In this document: positions 21,164-32,508 of the stretch, in pieces | Position numbering within the stretch: position 1 is the first letter of the stretch | How the letters are laid out: each line of letters opens with the position of its first letter | Notes under the pieces: model-generated | What the model saw: the letters and a program-made list of their open reading frames with translations, nothing else | What the model was told of the DNA's origin: nothing | Databases searched by the model: none | Position numbers and translations under genes: made by a program | NCBI RefSeq assembly: GCF_029867415.1 | Contig: NC_081183.1 | Location: 35,422,655 to 35,486,654 of the forward strand | Direction: 5' to 3' | DNA length: 64,000 nt | Source: Vicia villosa | Lineage: Eukaryota > Streptophyta > Magnoliopsida > Fabales > Fabaceae

Positions 21164-22745
21164 GGCCAAGAGTTCTGAACTCAGACCTTTGCAAGTTGAT
21201 CAAGAATTGGTGATTTGGCTTAAGAGATAAAAAGGAATCTTTTACATTTAATGCAAAATGGTTAAAGTGACCAAACCATGGTTAAAACTCAAGCTTCTTA
21301 TCCTCTTCCATTCTGATCTCAAATCAGAAAAATATCTCCAATTATTGCCTCTATGCATCATTATTTGGATCATTTGGCAAATTGGCTCATAACTTAGTGA
21401 AAATGGCATGAAATTTCAAGTGAAAAGTTCACTAATGTCAAAATTCAAAACCATAGCTACACTTCAAATTTTTTCATGCTCTTGGACATTTTGGAAAGCT
21501 CATGTTACACACTTCAAAACCCTAGTTGAAAGTTTCTTCAAGATCTTTAAGGAAGTGGGTGAAAAAGATCCATGAACTTTGAGAAAAATGAAGTTTTAAG
21601 TGAAGTTTTCAAAAAGTACCAACTTTGAAGCTCCATATCTCTTAAATGGTTGATCTTATGGAAAAAAATTATATGTGTCAAAGTTGTTCATTAGATCAAA
21701 ATCTACAACTTTCATGTTGGAAGTTTTTTTCAGTTTGTAGGTGAAATTTTGAGTTATTCCCTTCCAAAGTTTGGAAAAAACCATGAAAAACACTTAGAAA
21801 TTTTTCTAAGTATGGAAAGTCAAACTTTTGACTTTTTGATTCTTGATTGATTTTCTTGATTCTTCTTAATCAAATGACTTCTCATATCATATATTGATGA
21901 TTTAAAACTTCAAAAGTCATGGTTGACCAAAAATTCCCCAAAAGTCAATGGTGATCTTGTACAGTTGACTTTTTCAGACGAATCGCGTTTCTGGAGATTT
22001 CAAATGAAACAGGCTATCCTCATCAAATGAATGGTATGAATGGATCATATTGAGGTATTGGAGGATATTGAATCATAGTTTGAGTTGTGACATCTTGTCC
22101 TGATTAAAAAGTCAGTTATTCAGTGAATTAGGTCAAAAACCCTAATTGTCGACCTGATGAAATTGATGACTGTGGATCTTGAATTGAGATGCAATTTCCA
22201 TTGTATATTGTCATAGGGATTATTTGAAGATGATTGAAACCTTTGATTGACTTCCTGGGGATTTTTAGGGTTTCCCAAATGTGATCCCTGATTTTGGTCC
22301 CTGATAGTTCAAAACCCTAATCTGATGATTTGAAATTTTACTGTTGATCAATCCTTGTGTAGGAGATGTCTTGAGCCAATGGATTAGGTCAAAATGATGC
22401 ACTTGGGGTCTTGAGGTCATGTCCCAAGTCATTAGGTCAAATCCTGAGCAAAAGTCAGGGGTATGCTATCTTCAGTCAAAACCCTAATCTGGTCGATTCA
22501 AAGCTACTGAGCTTGTTGAAATGAATCTCTGAGGACCAAATGTTGATTGTAGATGAATATGATTCTTTGAGATGAAGGGAGAACAAAACCCTAATTGATT
22601 GTTACTTGTACTGATGAGTGATTTCCTGATCAAATCCTGCTGAGTCACAAGTAACAAACACAAGCTATGCAATTTGTTAGAGATGCAAATGATGCATATG
22701 CAATGATATGAGGTGGTATCTTAGGTCAAAAATTGGGGTATGACA

Positions 22746-22762
22746 GATGCCCCTATTTAAGT
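22746..22762 (-). promoter_or_regulatory. Polypurine tract region of Ogre B
   Basis: Minus strand AAATAGGGGCATC directly before the 3' LTR. The same segment sits at the equivalent place in element C (46196-46212). Confidence 0.6.
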
Positions 22763-24861
22763 TTCTTCAACCTGAGACATGAAGATTGAAAATCTTCGTT
22801 TTGATAGGGTAGAAGAGACTTAAATATCAGAAGACGCGAATTTTGGACCTAAGATACCAAAATTGCGAATGATGCAAGGATGTCTTTACCGAGGGAATAT
22901 CAAGAACTGACTCCACTGGGGAAAAGAGATTGGGAAGGATGTCTCAATCCGTTTTAGGAAGAGAATCCGTTTTGTCTTTTCGGGAAAGCAAGTGTATGCT
23001 TCACCGGGGAATGATAGCTTTGTAAGAAAAGCTTACCTATCGACATTATCGACTATCAGCATGGGGATAGACTTGTTTAATAATGCGAAGGTGAAAGGTA
23101 TGAAACTGTATTACCGACTATCAGCATGGTGATAGACTTGACAAGGTAAAAAGAGTTTCAAAGGTTCGGTTAATATTACCGACTATCAGCCTTGTGATAG
23201 ACATGTTAAATAATATAACCAGAACAAAAGATTACCGACTACCAGCCTCGTGATAGCGGTTTTGAAGACATGATTAATTATCAGCCGAGTGATAAAATGA
23301 TTCTGGAGACTTTGCTAGGGAAATTACTGATTATTCAGCCTTGTGAACAGTAATAAGGCCCTGATTGTCAAATGGTCTTCATGATTGATTTCCTTGAGAG
23401 GAAAAATCTTTTGGAAGAGACATAAGCTGCTCAGATGATGAGGCTATTGCTTATGGTTCAATTTTCTCTTGACTCTATTTGGAGAATCGGAATTTGAATC
23501 TTTGGTAAAGACAGGGTTCTAACCATGAATGAATTGGAAAGAAACAGTCAAACAAAACTTTGTACCCATGAGGAATGAACTCAACTGGGGATTTTCTCCT
23601 TTGTTTTGAGAGGAGAAACTAAAGCAACCTTCTTCCACGAGGAATGATCTCAGTGGGGAACTGGAGAAAGAAAGGATGTTATTTCTGCTTATGGGTGACG
23701 ACCTACTGGAGAGATGACACGCCCATACTTGTTTCTTTTTCCTCTTTTTCTTTCTTCTTTTTTCCTTTTTTCTTTCTTTTTTCTTTTTGAGGATAAATAT
23801 ATCCTAAACAAGTAAGTATTGAAAAATGCAAGAATGCATAAGTGATGCAAATATGTATGAATGATGAATGTCATGAATGTAGCATGCATGCTGACGAAAC
23901 TGACAGATAATGAAGTATATACTGGAGAAGGACCAACGTCGCAATACAACCAGATACTTGGCAAATGTTCTTCAACACGGTGTAGATAACACAGGTGATG
24001 AATGGTGTTGCGTGCTTTAAACTTCTCTGGGGAAGATGAGCATCTTTTCTTATTGAGATGGAAGAACCTTTTCACTGGAGATAGAAAATCTTCGTTACTG
24101 GGGATAAAAGACCTTCTTCACTGGGGATAGAAGAGCTTCTTTAACTCGAAGGATACTTGCTTTAAGAATTCTTTTCTGGGACAAGAATACCGTTGTCTCA
24201 ATAATTTTTTCAGGGAGAATCCTTTTGTTCATCCTATGGAGACGACTGCTGATGTTCCTTCCGTTGTTCACAACTCAAAGGAAAATTTCGCTTTTATTTT
24301 GAAAAAGAAGAGTGAAGTAAATTCATTTAAAACTTATTTTTTCTTTTTTTGTTTCAAAAGTGAATAACATAATTAAAGCGTCATTTTGCAAGCTAAAAGA
24401 AATTAGAGATTGCAAACAAATGGGCACAAGGCTCAAATTTATTTAATAGGATGGTAATCAGCTAAAGGCGTGATTCCATAGAGTATTTACAAAAGTTGGA
24501 AATGGTAATTATGCGGAAAAGGCTACATTGAAAGCAATAACCACTATTCCCCCTAACAACTTTGAGTTCCAACTGTGCTTGTTGCTTCAGATTGGCGGTG
24601 ATTTGATTGAAGATCCTTTGATGAAAAAGACTCCTCAGGTGACAAAGTATGGACTGATGCAGTTACTTTGTCATAAATCCTTAATTTTTGCCTAGATTGC
24701 CCTTTCAGGTTTTCAATCTACCAGGATGATTTTTTTTTGTTTATTGTCTCTAATTTTTGCCTGGACCGCCCTTTCAGGTTTTCAGTCCACCGAGACACTC
24801 ATTTTTGCCTAAGTCGCCCTTTGCGGGTTTTCGACTTACCGAGCTGTTCTTTTGTAATTTT
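22763..24861 (-). other. 3' untranslated region of Ogre B
   Basis: About 2.1 kb with no coding frame between the pol stop and the 3' LTR. It holds the hairpin array 23053-23354, a pyrimidine tract (23729-23790) and short CTGGGGATAGAA(A/G)A-like repeats near 24050-24135. Long repeat-rich 3' UTRs are usual in Ogre. Confidence 0.75.
23053..23354. repeat. Mini-hairpin array in B 3' UTR with covarying stems
   Basis: CTATC..GATAG at 23053-23070, CTATCA-GCATGG-TGATAG at 23118-23135, CTATCA-GCCTTG-TGATAG at 23183-23200, a one-mismatch copy at 23239-23256, TTATCA-GCCGAG-TGATAA at 23278-23295, and TTCA-GCCTTG-TGAA at 23335-23348. The last is enclosed by a further TTACTG/CAGTAA pair (23325-23354). The loop is the same GC(C/A)T(T/G)G family as in the LTR array, while the stems are different. 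Confidence 0.85.
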
Positions 24862-27797
24862 TTAGACAAAGTATTTCTTGACTGCATCAGCATTCACAGG
24901 ATGTGGGAGTTCATCACCATCCATGGTTGCAAGAGTCATGGCGCCGCCAGAAAATGTTCTTTTGACAACATACGGGCCTTCGTAATTAGGAGACCATTTG
25001 CCCCTAGAATCTGGTTGAAAAGACAAGATCTTTTTAAGCACGAGGTCGCCTTCTTGAAATTCACGAGGTCGAACCTTTTTGTTGAAAGCTTGTTTCATCC
25101 TTGCTTGGTATAACTGTCCATGGCATAGAGCAGTCATACGTTTCTCTTCGATTAAATTCAACTGATCGTATCTGCTTTGACACCATTCAGCCTCTGATAA
25201 CTTAGTCTCCATGAGGACTCTCATTGATGGGATTTCAACTTCTACAGGGAGCACAGCTTCCATGCCGTATACTAGAGAAAAGGGAGTTGCCCCTGTTGAA
25301 GTACGCACTGAAGTACGGTACCCATGTAAAGCAAATGGCAGCATTTCATGCCAGTCTTTGTAAGTGACGACCATTTTCTGGATGATCTTCTTAATGTTCT
25401 TGTTGGCAGCTTCAACGGCGCCGTTCATTTTTGGTCTGTAAGGAGAAGAGTTATGATGCTCAATCTTGAATTCCTCACACAATTCTTTCATCATTTTGTT
25501 GTTCAAGTTTGAACCATTGTCAGTAATGATCTTGCTGGGAACACCATATCGGCAAATGATGTTGTTCTTGATAAACCTCACAGCCACTTGTCTTGTAACA
25601 TTGGCGTAAGATGCTGCTTCGACCCATTTGGTGAAGTAATCAATAGCTACCAAGATGAAAACGATGACCGTTTGAAGCTTTCGGCTCGATCATTCCAATC
25701 ATGTCAATACCCCACATGGAGAAAGGCCATGGAGATGAGAGAACGTTGAGTAGAGTCGGTGGCACATGGATCTTATCTGCGTAGATCTGACACTTGTGAC
25801 ATCTCTTCACGTGTTTGTAACAGTCAGATTCCATTGTCAACCAATAGTATCCAGCTCTTAAGATCTTCTTGGACATTGCATGCCCATTTGAATGAGTTCC
25901 AAAGGACCCTTCATGCACTTCATGCATTAACATGTCTGCTTCGTGTCTATCCACGCATCTGAGCAAAACCATGTCGAAGTTTCTTTTGTATAGCACATCT
26001 CCGTTCAGGAAGAAACTGCCAGAAAGTCTCCTTAGAGTTTTCTTATCTTTGTTTGATGCCCCAAGCGGGTACTCTTGAGTTTGAAGGAAGCGTTTGATGT
26101 CGTGGAACCACGGTTTATCATCGATGACTGCTTCAGTTGCAAATATATAGGCAGGCCTTTCATATTCATTAATTGGTTGATGCGCCAAATGATCGGCGAG
26201 AATGCTTCCTTTGACCGCTTTTTGGGCACGGTACTCAATGTCATATTCGGATAGCAGCATTTGCCATCGGGCAATCCTTCCTGTTAAGGCAGGCTTTTCA
26301 AAGACATACTTGATCGGATCCATTTTGGAGATTAACCAAGTAGTATTGTTGATCATGTACTGGCGGAGACGTTTTGAAGCCCAAGCCAAAGCACAACATG
26401 TTTTTTCGAGCATGGAGTAACGAGACTCACAGTCTGTGAATTTCTTACTCAGGTAATAGATGGCATGCTCCTTCCTACCGGTTTCATCTTGTTGTCCAAG
26501 CATAAAACCCATGGATTCTTCCAACACGGTAAGGTACATGATTAGTGGTCTTCCTTCAACTGGAGGAATCAATATCGGTGGTTCTAACAGGTACTCTTTG
26601 ATACTGTCAAACGCTTTCTGGCAATCTTCAGTCCATACAACCCCTTGATCTTTGCGGAGAAGCTTGAAAATCGGCCCACAAGTAGCAGTCATTTGAGAGA
26701 TGAATCTGGAGATATAGTTCAATCGTCCGAGAAATCCTCTTACTTGTTTTTCAGTCTTTGGTGCAGGCATCTCTTGAATAGCTCTGACTTTGTCGGGATC
26801 TACTTCAATACCTCTTTGGCTGACAATGAAACCCAAGAGTTTTCCAGATCTAACCCCAAAAGTACATTTGTTAGGATTCAAGCGAAGCTGATATTTCCTT
26901 AGTCGTTGAAACAACTTCAAAAGGTATTCAATATGTTCTTCTTCTGTGCTGGACTTGGCTATCATGTCGTCCACATAGACTTCAATTTCTTTATGCATCA
27001 TGTCATGAAAGAGAGTAGTCATTGCCCTTTGGTAAGTTGCGCCTGCATTCTTTAATCCAAACGGCATCACTTTGTAGCAAAAGGTACCCCATGGGGTGAT
27101 GAAAGATGTCTTCTCCATGTCTTCAGGGGCCATCTTGATCTGATTATAACCGGAGAACCCGTCCATGAAGGAAAAGACGTTGAACTTAGCGGTGTTATCA
27201 ACCAGCATGTCGATATGAAGTAATGGAAAGTCATCTTTTGGACTGGCCTTGTTCAAGTCACGGTAGTCAACACACATTCTGACTTTGCCATCTTTCTTCG
27301 GAACTGGCACTATGTTGGCCAACCATTGAGGATACTCAGAGGTGACAAGAAAACCTGCGTCGAGCTGCTTTTGAACTTCCACTTTGATCTTGTTAGCCAT
27401 ATCAGGGTGAGTCCTTCGCAATTTCTGCTTAACTGGCGGACATTCTGGCTTCAATGGCAAGTAATGCTGAACAATATTGGTATCCAACCCAGGCATGTCT
27501 TGGTAGGACCAGGCAAACACGTCAACATATTCTTTGAGAAGGTCTGTCAACTTACTCTTGATATCAGCATCAAGCAGCGATCCAATGGTCACATCTTTTT
27601 TGTCTTATTCAGAACCCAAGTTAATCTTTTCTAAAGGCTCTTTGTGAGGCAGAATGGCTCTTTCCTCGTGCTTAAGTAATCGAGAGATCTCGTCCGGGAT
27701 CTCCTCTTCTTCCTCTTCTTCGGCTTCGAACACAGGAAACTCAAAGTTGGGAGAGGGCATAGGGTTATTGCATTCAATGGGTTTATCAATAGTTAAT
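24862..27797 (-). pseudogene. pol: Ogre B pol exon: RT, degenerate RNase H, integrase; disrupted
   Basis: The exon begins at 27797 after the predicted intron. It passes an acidic Glu run, then meets TAA at 27605-27607, where the frame otherwise continues. The RT has YVDD at 26966-26977. The gypsy-type RNase H lacks its catalytic acids, as in other Ogres. The archaeal-type RNase H expected next is absent: the frame goes from the ADHLAHQP end straight into the linker before integrase near 26155-26175. Integrase has an HHCC module near 25800-25920. Its core is broken by one extra base near 25657; the rest (TDNG, NGAVEA, GPY) is open from 25653 to 24862. So a stop, a frameshift and a missing domain coexist. 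Confidence 0.9.
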
Positions 27798-28173
27798 CTG
27801 CACATGTGATTTATATTTATTTCAGAAAATTTATGAATGCAAGAGTGTATGCAGATTTTTTTTTTTTTTTTTTTTTTTGAAAAAGTTTTTTTTTTATTTT
27901 TATTTTGGTTTTTTAGGATTACCATTTCCAGAAAAAAGCAAATATAAAACATATAATGTAGGGAATTCAAAATGACACTTTATTTATGATTCATTTTTGA
28001 AACAAAGCCCTAAACACAAACTCATTTGCCTTGGGCAGGACAAAGAGGGAAACTTTTAAAAACAAAGCCCTATACACAAAGTTATTTGGGCGGAACATTT
28101 AAAAGCAAAGCCCTATAAAACATCTCTCTGCTTTGGGCAAGGCAGGAGGTCAAAATAACAGCGAGGTGATTAC
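27798..28173 (-). other. Predicted Ogre intron between protease and RT
   Basis: 376 bases on the minus strand, with donor AA|GTAATC (GT at 28173-28172) and acceptor CATGTGCAG ending at 27798. Two bases of a codon lie before the donor and one after the acceptor, giving Lys and joining the gag-protease frame to the RT frame. Without splicing, translation stops at TAA 28170-28172. A T23 run at 27856-27878 (A23 in the transcript) lies inside. An intron at this position is known for Ogre. Confidence 0.8.
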
Positions 28174-31100
28174 TTTGAGCGGCGAACAACATTCGGAACG
28201 TCGACAGCCTTCCAGTAGCAACGAACTCCTCTGTGTATTATGTATTCAGGAAAATTCTCCTCAGAATTATCTTCAGTATTGACATTGACCGCTGGTCGAG
28301 CAGGATTTGAAGGTCCTGGTTTGTCACCCTTGTTCTTTGTAGAGTTGAAACGGTCTTCTTCTACTTCTTGAAGAGCATAAGATGAGTCACAATCTTCAGA
28401 ATTCTCAGGATGTATTTCCCAGTCTTCAGGATGAAGAGACTCATTGTCAGCGACACTTTCCGAGTCAGTTGCGGGACCGTCTTCCCCTTCATCTTCAAAA
28501 ATGGCATTTATGTGATAATAACCATCTTCAGGATTGTTAATCTTGGTAGATGCGTTGAAGCTGAAATCTTCAGTAATTTCAGGCTGCTGAGAAAATTGAC
28601 AGTATTGGTAAGCCTCTTCTGGTTGACTATCATATTCAAAGGAATCTCCCCATCCAGTTGGTTGGATATCTTCAATCGCAATCTTTGAACTTTCAGGTGC
28701 AGTGTATTTCACCATATAATCAAATTTTCCACTTGGTTGTCCCAAGGTGTCCCAGATTTCTGCAGGGATAGGCGGAATTTCTTTAGCACTTGTTTTCTCT
28801 GAAGGAGGATATGGTTCTTCCTGAGATATGTATCCCGAGTCATTGAGATAACATTTCCATTCTTCTTCAGGATCAGGTAGACCTTCTTCAATGCATTCTT
28901 CGATAAGGACATTAACCTCTTGAGGAATTGGGTTAAGGAATCCTCCACTAATGAATGTTTCTTTGATCGGTCGAAGGGTTTCATCCTTCTTGGTGCAGTT
29001 TGAGAATGTTGGTGAACATCCGAGTCCTGCTCTAGTTTCATTCTTGGTAGGGATCACAACTTGCCCCCAGCCAGTGGTAGTTCCATCTTTCACTACTTTT
29101 ACTGCCTCTTTGTAAGAAGAGATTGATGCTTTCTTTTTGGAAGATTCGTCTTCTAAAGAGAGACCTTGGAACTGAGTTCCTTCCACATCATCGGCACTTA
29201 TGCAAGAGAAATTGGACAAATGACTCACCATTAAGGCTTGTTCTCCACTTATTGTTACCAATTTTCCGTTTGTTACAAATTTTAACTTTTGATGGAGCGT
29301 CGAAGTTACTGCCCCTGCTTCATGGATCCATGGTCGTCCTAACAGACAGCTATAAGCAGCTTGAATGTCCATGACTTGGAAAGTGATTTGAAATGTATGT
29401 GGACCAATTGTCATGGGAAGGTTGACTTCGCCGATAACAGATTTTCGCGATCCATCAAATGCTTTGACTACTACACCACTGAATTTCATAGGCATTCCTT
29501 GGTAAGACAAGCGAGCAAGAGTCGTTTTTGGCATAACATTCAAGGAAGATCCGATGTCTACCAGTACATTGGACAAAGAGTCTGACTGACAGTTCATAGA
29601 AATGTGCAAAGCAAGATTGTGATTTTTACCCTCCTCGGGGAGTTCTTCATCACAGAAGCTTAAATTGTTGCAAGCTGTTATGTTAGCTATTATCCCATCA
29701 AAATGATCAACAGTCACATCATGATCTACAAAAGCTTGATCCAAAACTCTCATCAGGGCTTCCCTGTGGGCTTCTGAATTCAACAGCAATGAAAGTATTG
29801 AGATTTTTGAAGGAGTCTGCATAAGCTGATCCACAATCTTGTATTCACTTCTTTTGATAAGCTTCAAAATTTCGTCAAAATCTGGATTGACATTGGTTCC
29901 ACTGGACTGACCAACATCAGTGTTTGTATTACTGACAGGAGTTTCCACAGGATTCCCCACTGGTGTATTGACAGGATTTTGTCCGGCTGCAGGAGCAACA
30001 GGCTGCTTTGGAGGTAGTGGAGTATACACACGTCCACTTCTTGTTACTCGACTCACCTCAGCGATGTTCACGACAGATGAAAGAGTTGGTAAAGGAACTT
30101 CTTGTCCATTCTTTATCATTGTTGCATTGTAGTTGTATGGAACTGCCTTGTCAGAGTCATAAGGAACAGGTCCAGGTAGACAAATGATCAAAGGAGCAAC
30201 AGGAACCCTTGGCTTGTTGTAAGTAACTTCTATGCGCTCAGGCATGTTGAAATGAGGAACGATGATGTTAACTTTAGGCATTTCCGAGTTGATATCTGAG
30301 ACTAAAAGCTCATGCGGATAACATCCTATCATGTTAACTTCATCTTCATTCCTATTTCTGTAGATCTGAATAGTACCATTATCCAACAGAACTTGGAGAT
30401 CTCTTCTCACAATCGAACATCCGTGAGGATCTACACAACATATGCTACAGGAACCATATTGATGCTGGCGAAAATTCTGCCCTCGACAGAGAGTGGCGTG
30501 CATTTGTACCAAATCGGCTCTTGAGAAATTGATATTATAGACTCGGTATGGACCAGGACATCCGTACACCATGTTTATAACATGCCCTCCATGATTGGGC
30601 AGCGGATTTGCTTGCACATTTGGATTCAAATTTCTGAATGAGAGGAGATTAGATTTAACCAACCTCTGAACTTCATATTTCAAAGCTATGCAATGCTCAA
30701 GATCATGGCCAGGTGCTCCTTGATGATAAGGGCATGAGACCTCAGCTTTGTACCACCATGGAAGTTTCTCAGGTACTGGTGGTGGTGCTCTAGTTTGAAC
30801 AAGACCTTTTTCAACCAACGCAGGGTACAATTCTGTGTAGGTCATTGGAATCGGATCGAACTGTGGAGCTCTTTGCACACGATTCTGATTATTGTTGAAC
30901 TGCTGAGCCTGTTGTCGAGGCTGTTGTTGTTGAAACTGCGGGGTAAATCCCGGATTCGGTGTTGTATTAACAACTGGCGCAATAGCAGCAATCTGTTGTC
31001 GACGATTGACGTTTCCTCTTGGCTTTCCCTGGGATACCATGTCAACACTTTGTTCTTTCTTCTTTGGGAAACCACTTCCGAACTTTTTGGTTCCACTCGA

Positions 31101-32198
31101 AGATCCACCTTCTTTAGTCAGACGTCCGGTTCGGACTCCTTCTTCTAGACGCATCCCCATGTTTACCATTTCGGTGAAATCACTTGGAGCACTAGCAATC
31201 ATGCGTTCATAATAAAACGGGCCAAGAGTATTCAAGAAGATCTTTGTCATCTCTTTCTCTTTTAACGGTGGATTAATCTGAGCAGCAGTCTCTCTCCATC
31301 GTTGGGCATACTCTTTGAAAGCTTCATGGTCTTTCTGAGCCATGGATCGGAGCTGATCTCTGTCTGGAGCCATATCCGAGTTGTATTTGTATTGTCGGAC
31401 AAAGGCCTCACCTAGGTCATTGAAAGTCCGAATGTAGGTGCTATCCAAACCTGTGTACCACTTCAGTGCGGCACCAGTCAAACTGTCTTGAAAGTAATGG
31501 ATGAGCAACTGATGATTATCTGCATAAGTAGACATTTTTCTGGCATACATCACGAGATGACTTTGTGGACAAGAACTTCCTTTGTACTTTTCAAAGTCAG
31601 GGACCTTGAATTTAGCTGGTATTTGTACACTGGGAACTAAGCATAGCTCCTGGGCATTCTTTCCAAACAAATCTTTCCCACGAATAGCCTTGACTTCCAA
31701 TTGAATCTTGTTGAACTGTTCTTGGAGATCTTCCACAAGATTACGCGGATTTGTGCTATCACCTTGATCATGATAAATCTCATTGCCATCATAAGGAACA
31801 GTGTGAACCGTAGGGGTCGGAACTGTCATAGTGGGTTGAGAAAGTGCCATAGTGATTTGGGAAAAAGTTACCCCTGAATGTGGAATAAACGCCGAACCTT
31901 GTGCAGCAGGCGCTTCAGTTGTGGTTGTTTGAACCCCAGAGAAATTATGGCGGAAACCTGCACCAAAGCTGAAAGGCGGGCCCCAACCTTCTGGCATGGA
32001 GAAAGATGGAATACCGAATGCAACTGTAGAAACTGGAGTAGTGACTTCAGATGTTACCACTGCTTGACTGTTGGGTGGTGGCGGCTGATTCTGTGCGGCC
32101 ATCAAGGAGTCAACCAGAGTAGTGAGACTTTCCAACTTTTCCTGAAGGGTGGTCACTGTACCACGGAGCTCAATATTCTCTTGTTCAGAGTGTTCCAT
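28170..32198 (-). CDS. gag-pro: gag-protease of Ogre B
   Basis: 1,342 residues. The N-terminus (1-40) is a likely coiled coil followed by Pro/Gln-rich sequence. The retrotransposon gag domain is about 197-356. A modified zinc knuckle, CPYH..GH..EHC, starts near residue 487 (about 30740), with His in place of the second Cys. The aspartic protease core is near residue 881, where the triad reads D-I-G (codon ATC at 29553-29555) instead of D-T-G, followed by the LLGRPW motif near 29325. The C-terminal 250 residues are acidic. The frame is otherwise intact over its whole length. DIG is expected to weaken or abolish protease activity. The last codons before the stop are probably removed by splicing at 28173. 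Confidence 0.92.
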   Translation of the reverse strand: MEHSEQENIELRGTVTTLQEKLESLTTLVDSLMAAQNQPPPPNSQAVVTSEVTTPVSTVAFGIPSFSMPEGWGPPFSFGAGFRHNFSGVQTTTTEAPAAQGSAFIPHSGVTFSQITMALSQPTMTVPTPTVHTVPYDGNEIYHDQGDSTNPRNLVEDLQEQFNKIQLEVKAIRGKDLFGKNAQELCLVPSVQIPAKFKVPDFEKYKGSSCPQSHLVMYARKMSTYADNHQLLIHYFQDSLTGAALKWYTGLDSTYIRTFNDLGEAFVRQYKYNSDMAPDRDQLRSMAQKDHEAFKEYAQRWRETAAQINPPLKEKEMTKIFLNTLGPFYYERMIASAPSDFTEMVNMGMRLEEGVRTGRLTKEGGSSSGTKKFGSGFPKKKEQSVDMVSQGKPRGNVNRRQQIAAIAPVVNTTPNPGFTPQFQQQQPRQQAQQFNNNQNRVQRAPQFDPIPMTYTELYPALVEKGLVQTRAPPPVPEKLPWWYKAEVSCPYHQGAPGHDLEHCIALKYEVQRLVKSNLLSFRNLNPNVQANPLPNHGGHVINMVYGCPGPYRVYNINFSRADLVQMHATLCRGQNFRQHQYGSCSICCVDPHGCSIVRRDLQVLLDNGTIQIYRNRNEDEVNMIGCYPHELLVSDINSEMPKVNIIVPHFNMPERIEVTYNKPRVPVAPLIICLPGPVPYDSDKAVPYNYNATMIKNGQEVPLPTLSSVVNIAEVSRVTRSGRVYTPLPPKQPVAPAAGQNPVNTPVGNPVETPVSNTNTDVGQSSGTNVNPDFDEILKLIKRSEYKIVDQLMQTPSKISILSLLLNSEAHREALMRVLDQAFVDHDVTVDHFDGIIANITACNNLSFCDEELPEEGKNHNLALHISMNCQSDSLSNVLVDIGSSLNVMPKTTLARLSYQGMPMKFSGVVVKAFDGSRKSVIGEVNLPMTIGPHTFQITFQVMDIQAAYSCLLGRPWIHEAGAVTSTLHQKLKFVTNGKLVTISGEQALMVSHLSNFSCISADDVEGTQFQGLSLEDESSKKKASISSYKEAVKVVKDGTTTGWGQVVIPTKNETRAGLGCSPTFSNCTKKDETLRPIKETFISGGFLNPIPQEVNVLIEECIEEGLPDPEEEWKCYLNDSGYISQEEPYPPSEKTSAKEIPPIPAEIWDTLGQPSGKFDYMVKYTAPESSKIAIEDIQPTGWGDSFEYDSQPEEAYQYCQFSQQPEITEDFSFNASTKINNPEDGYYHINAIFEDEGEDGPATDSESVADNESLHPEDWEIHPENSEDCDSSYALQEVEEDRFNSTKNKGDKPGPSNPARPAVNVNTEDNSEENFPEYIIHRGVRCYWKAVDVPNVVRRSK

Positions 32199-32508
32199 TA
32201 CTCTTCTTCTACTCGAACGAGTATTGTATCTGTGATCTGATTGCGAGCGCGGTCGAGAAACTTTGAGACGCGACAGCTTGACGATCTATTGGAGAAAGAT
32301 CCAAAAGATAAGACTCTATACAACGGACTCGATGTGCAGAATGATGTATGCAAAGAGAAATTTTATGATTTTTCCAAACATTTTAAAGATTATTTTCTTG
32401 CAAACATTTGAACACAAACTATTCTTTTATTGAAATAATGGGAAATGTTACAACATTGGAGCATAGCTCCTTACAGAAGCAAATGATACATGAAAATCTA
32501 AACAAATC

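Larger units (their letters stand above)
17772..22745 (-). repeat. 3' LTR of Ogre B (left copy)
   Basis: TGTCGCGGGCG at the left end and GGGGTATGACA at the right end. It matches 34855-39828 base for base at a fixed offset of 17,083, with no indel. Features: mini-hairpin array 18457-18660, GCCCAAGAGGAGGC repeats 18777-18932, tRNA-like module 20135-20210, and TATA box 21156-21163 (minus). U3 is thus about 1.6 kb and R/U5 about 3.4 kb. Confidence 0.95.
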
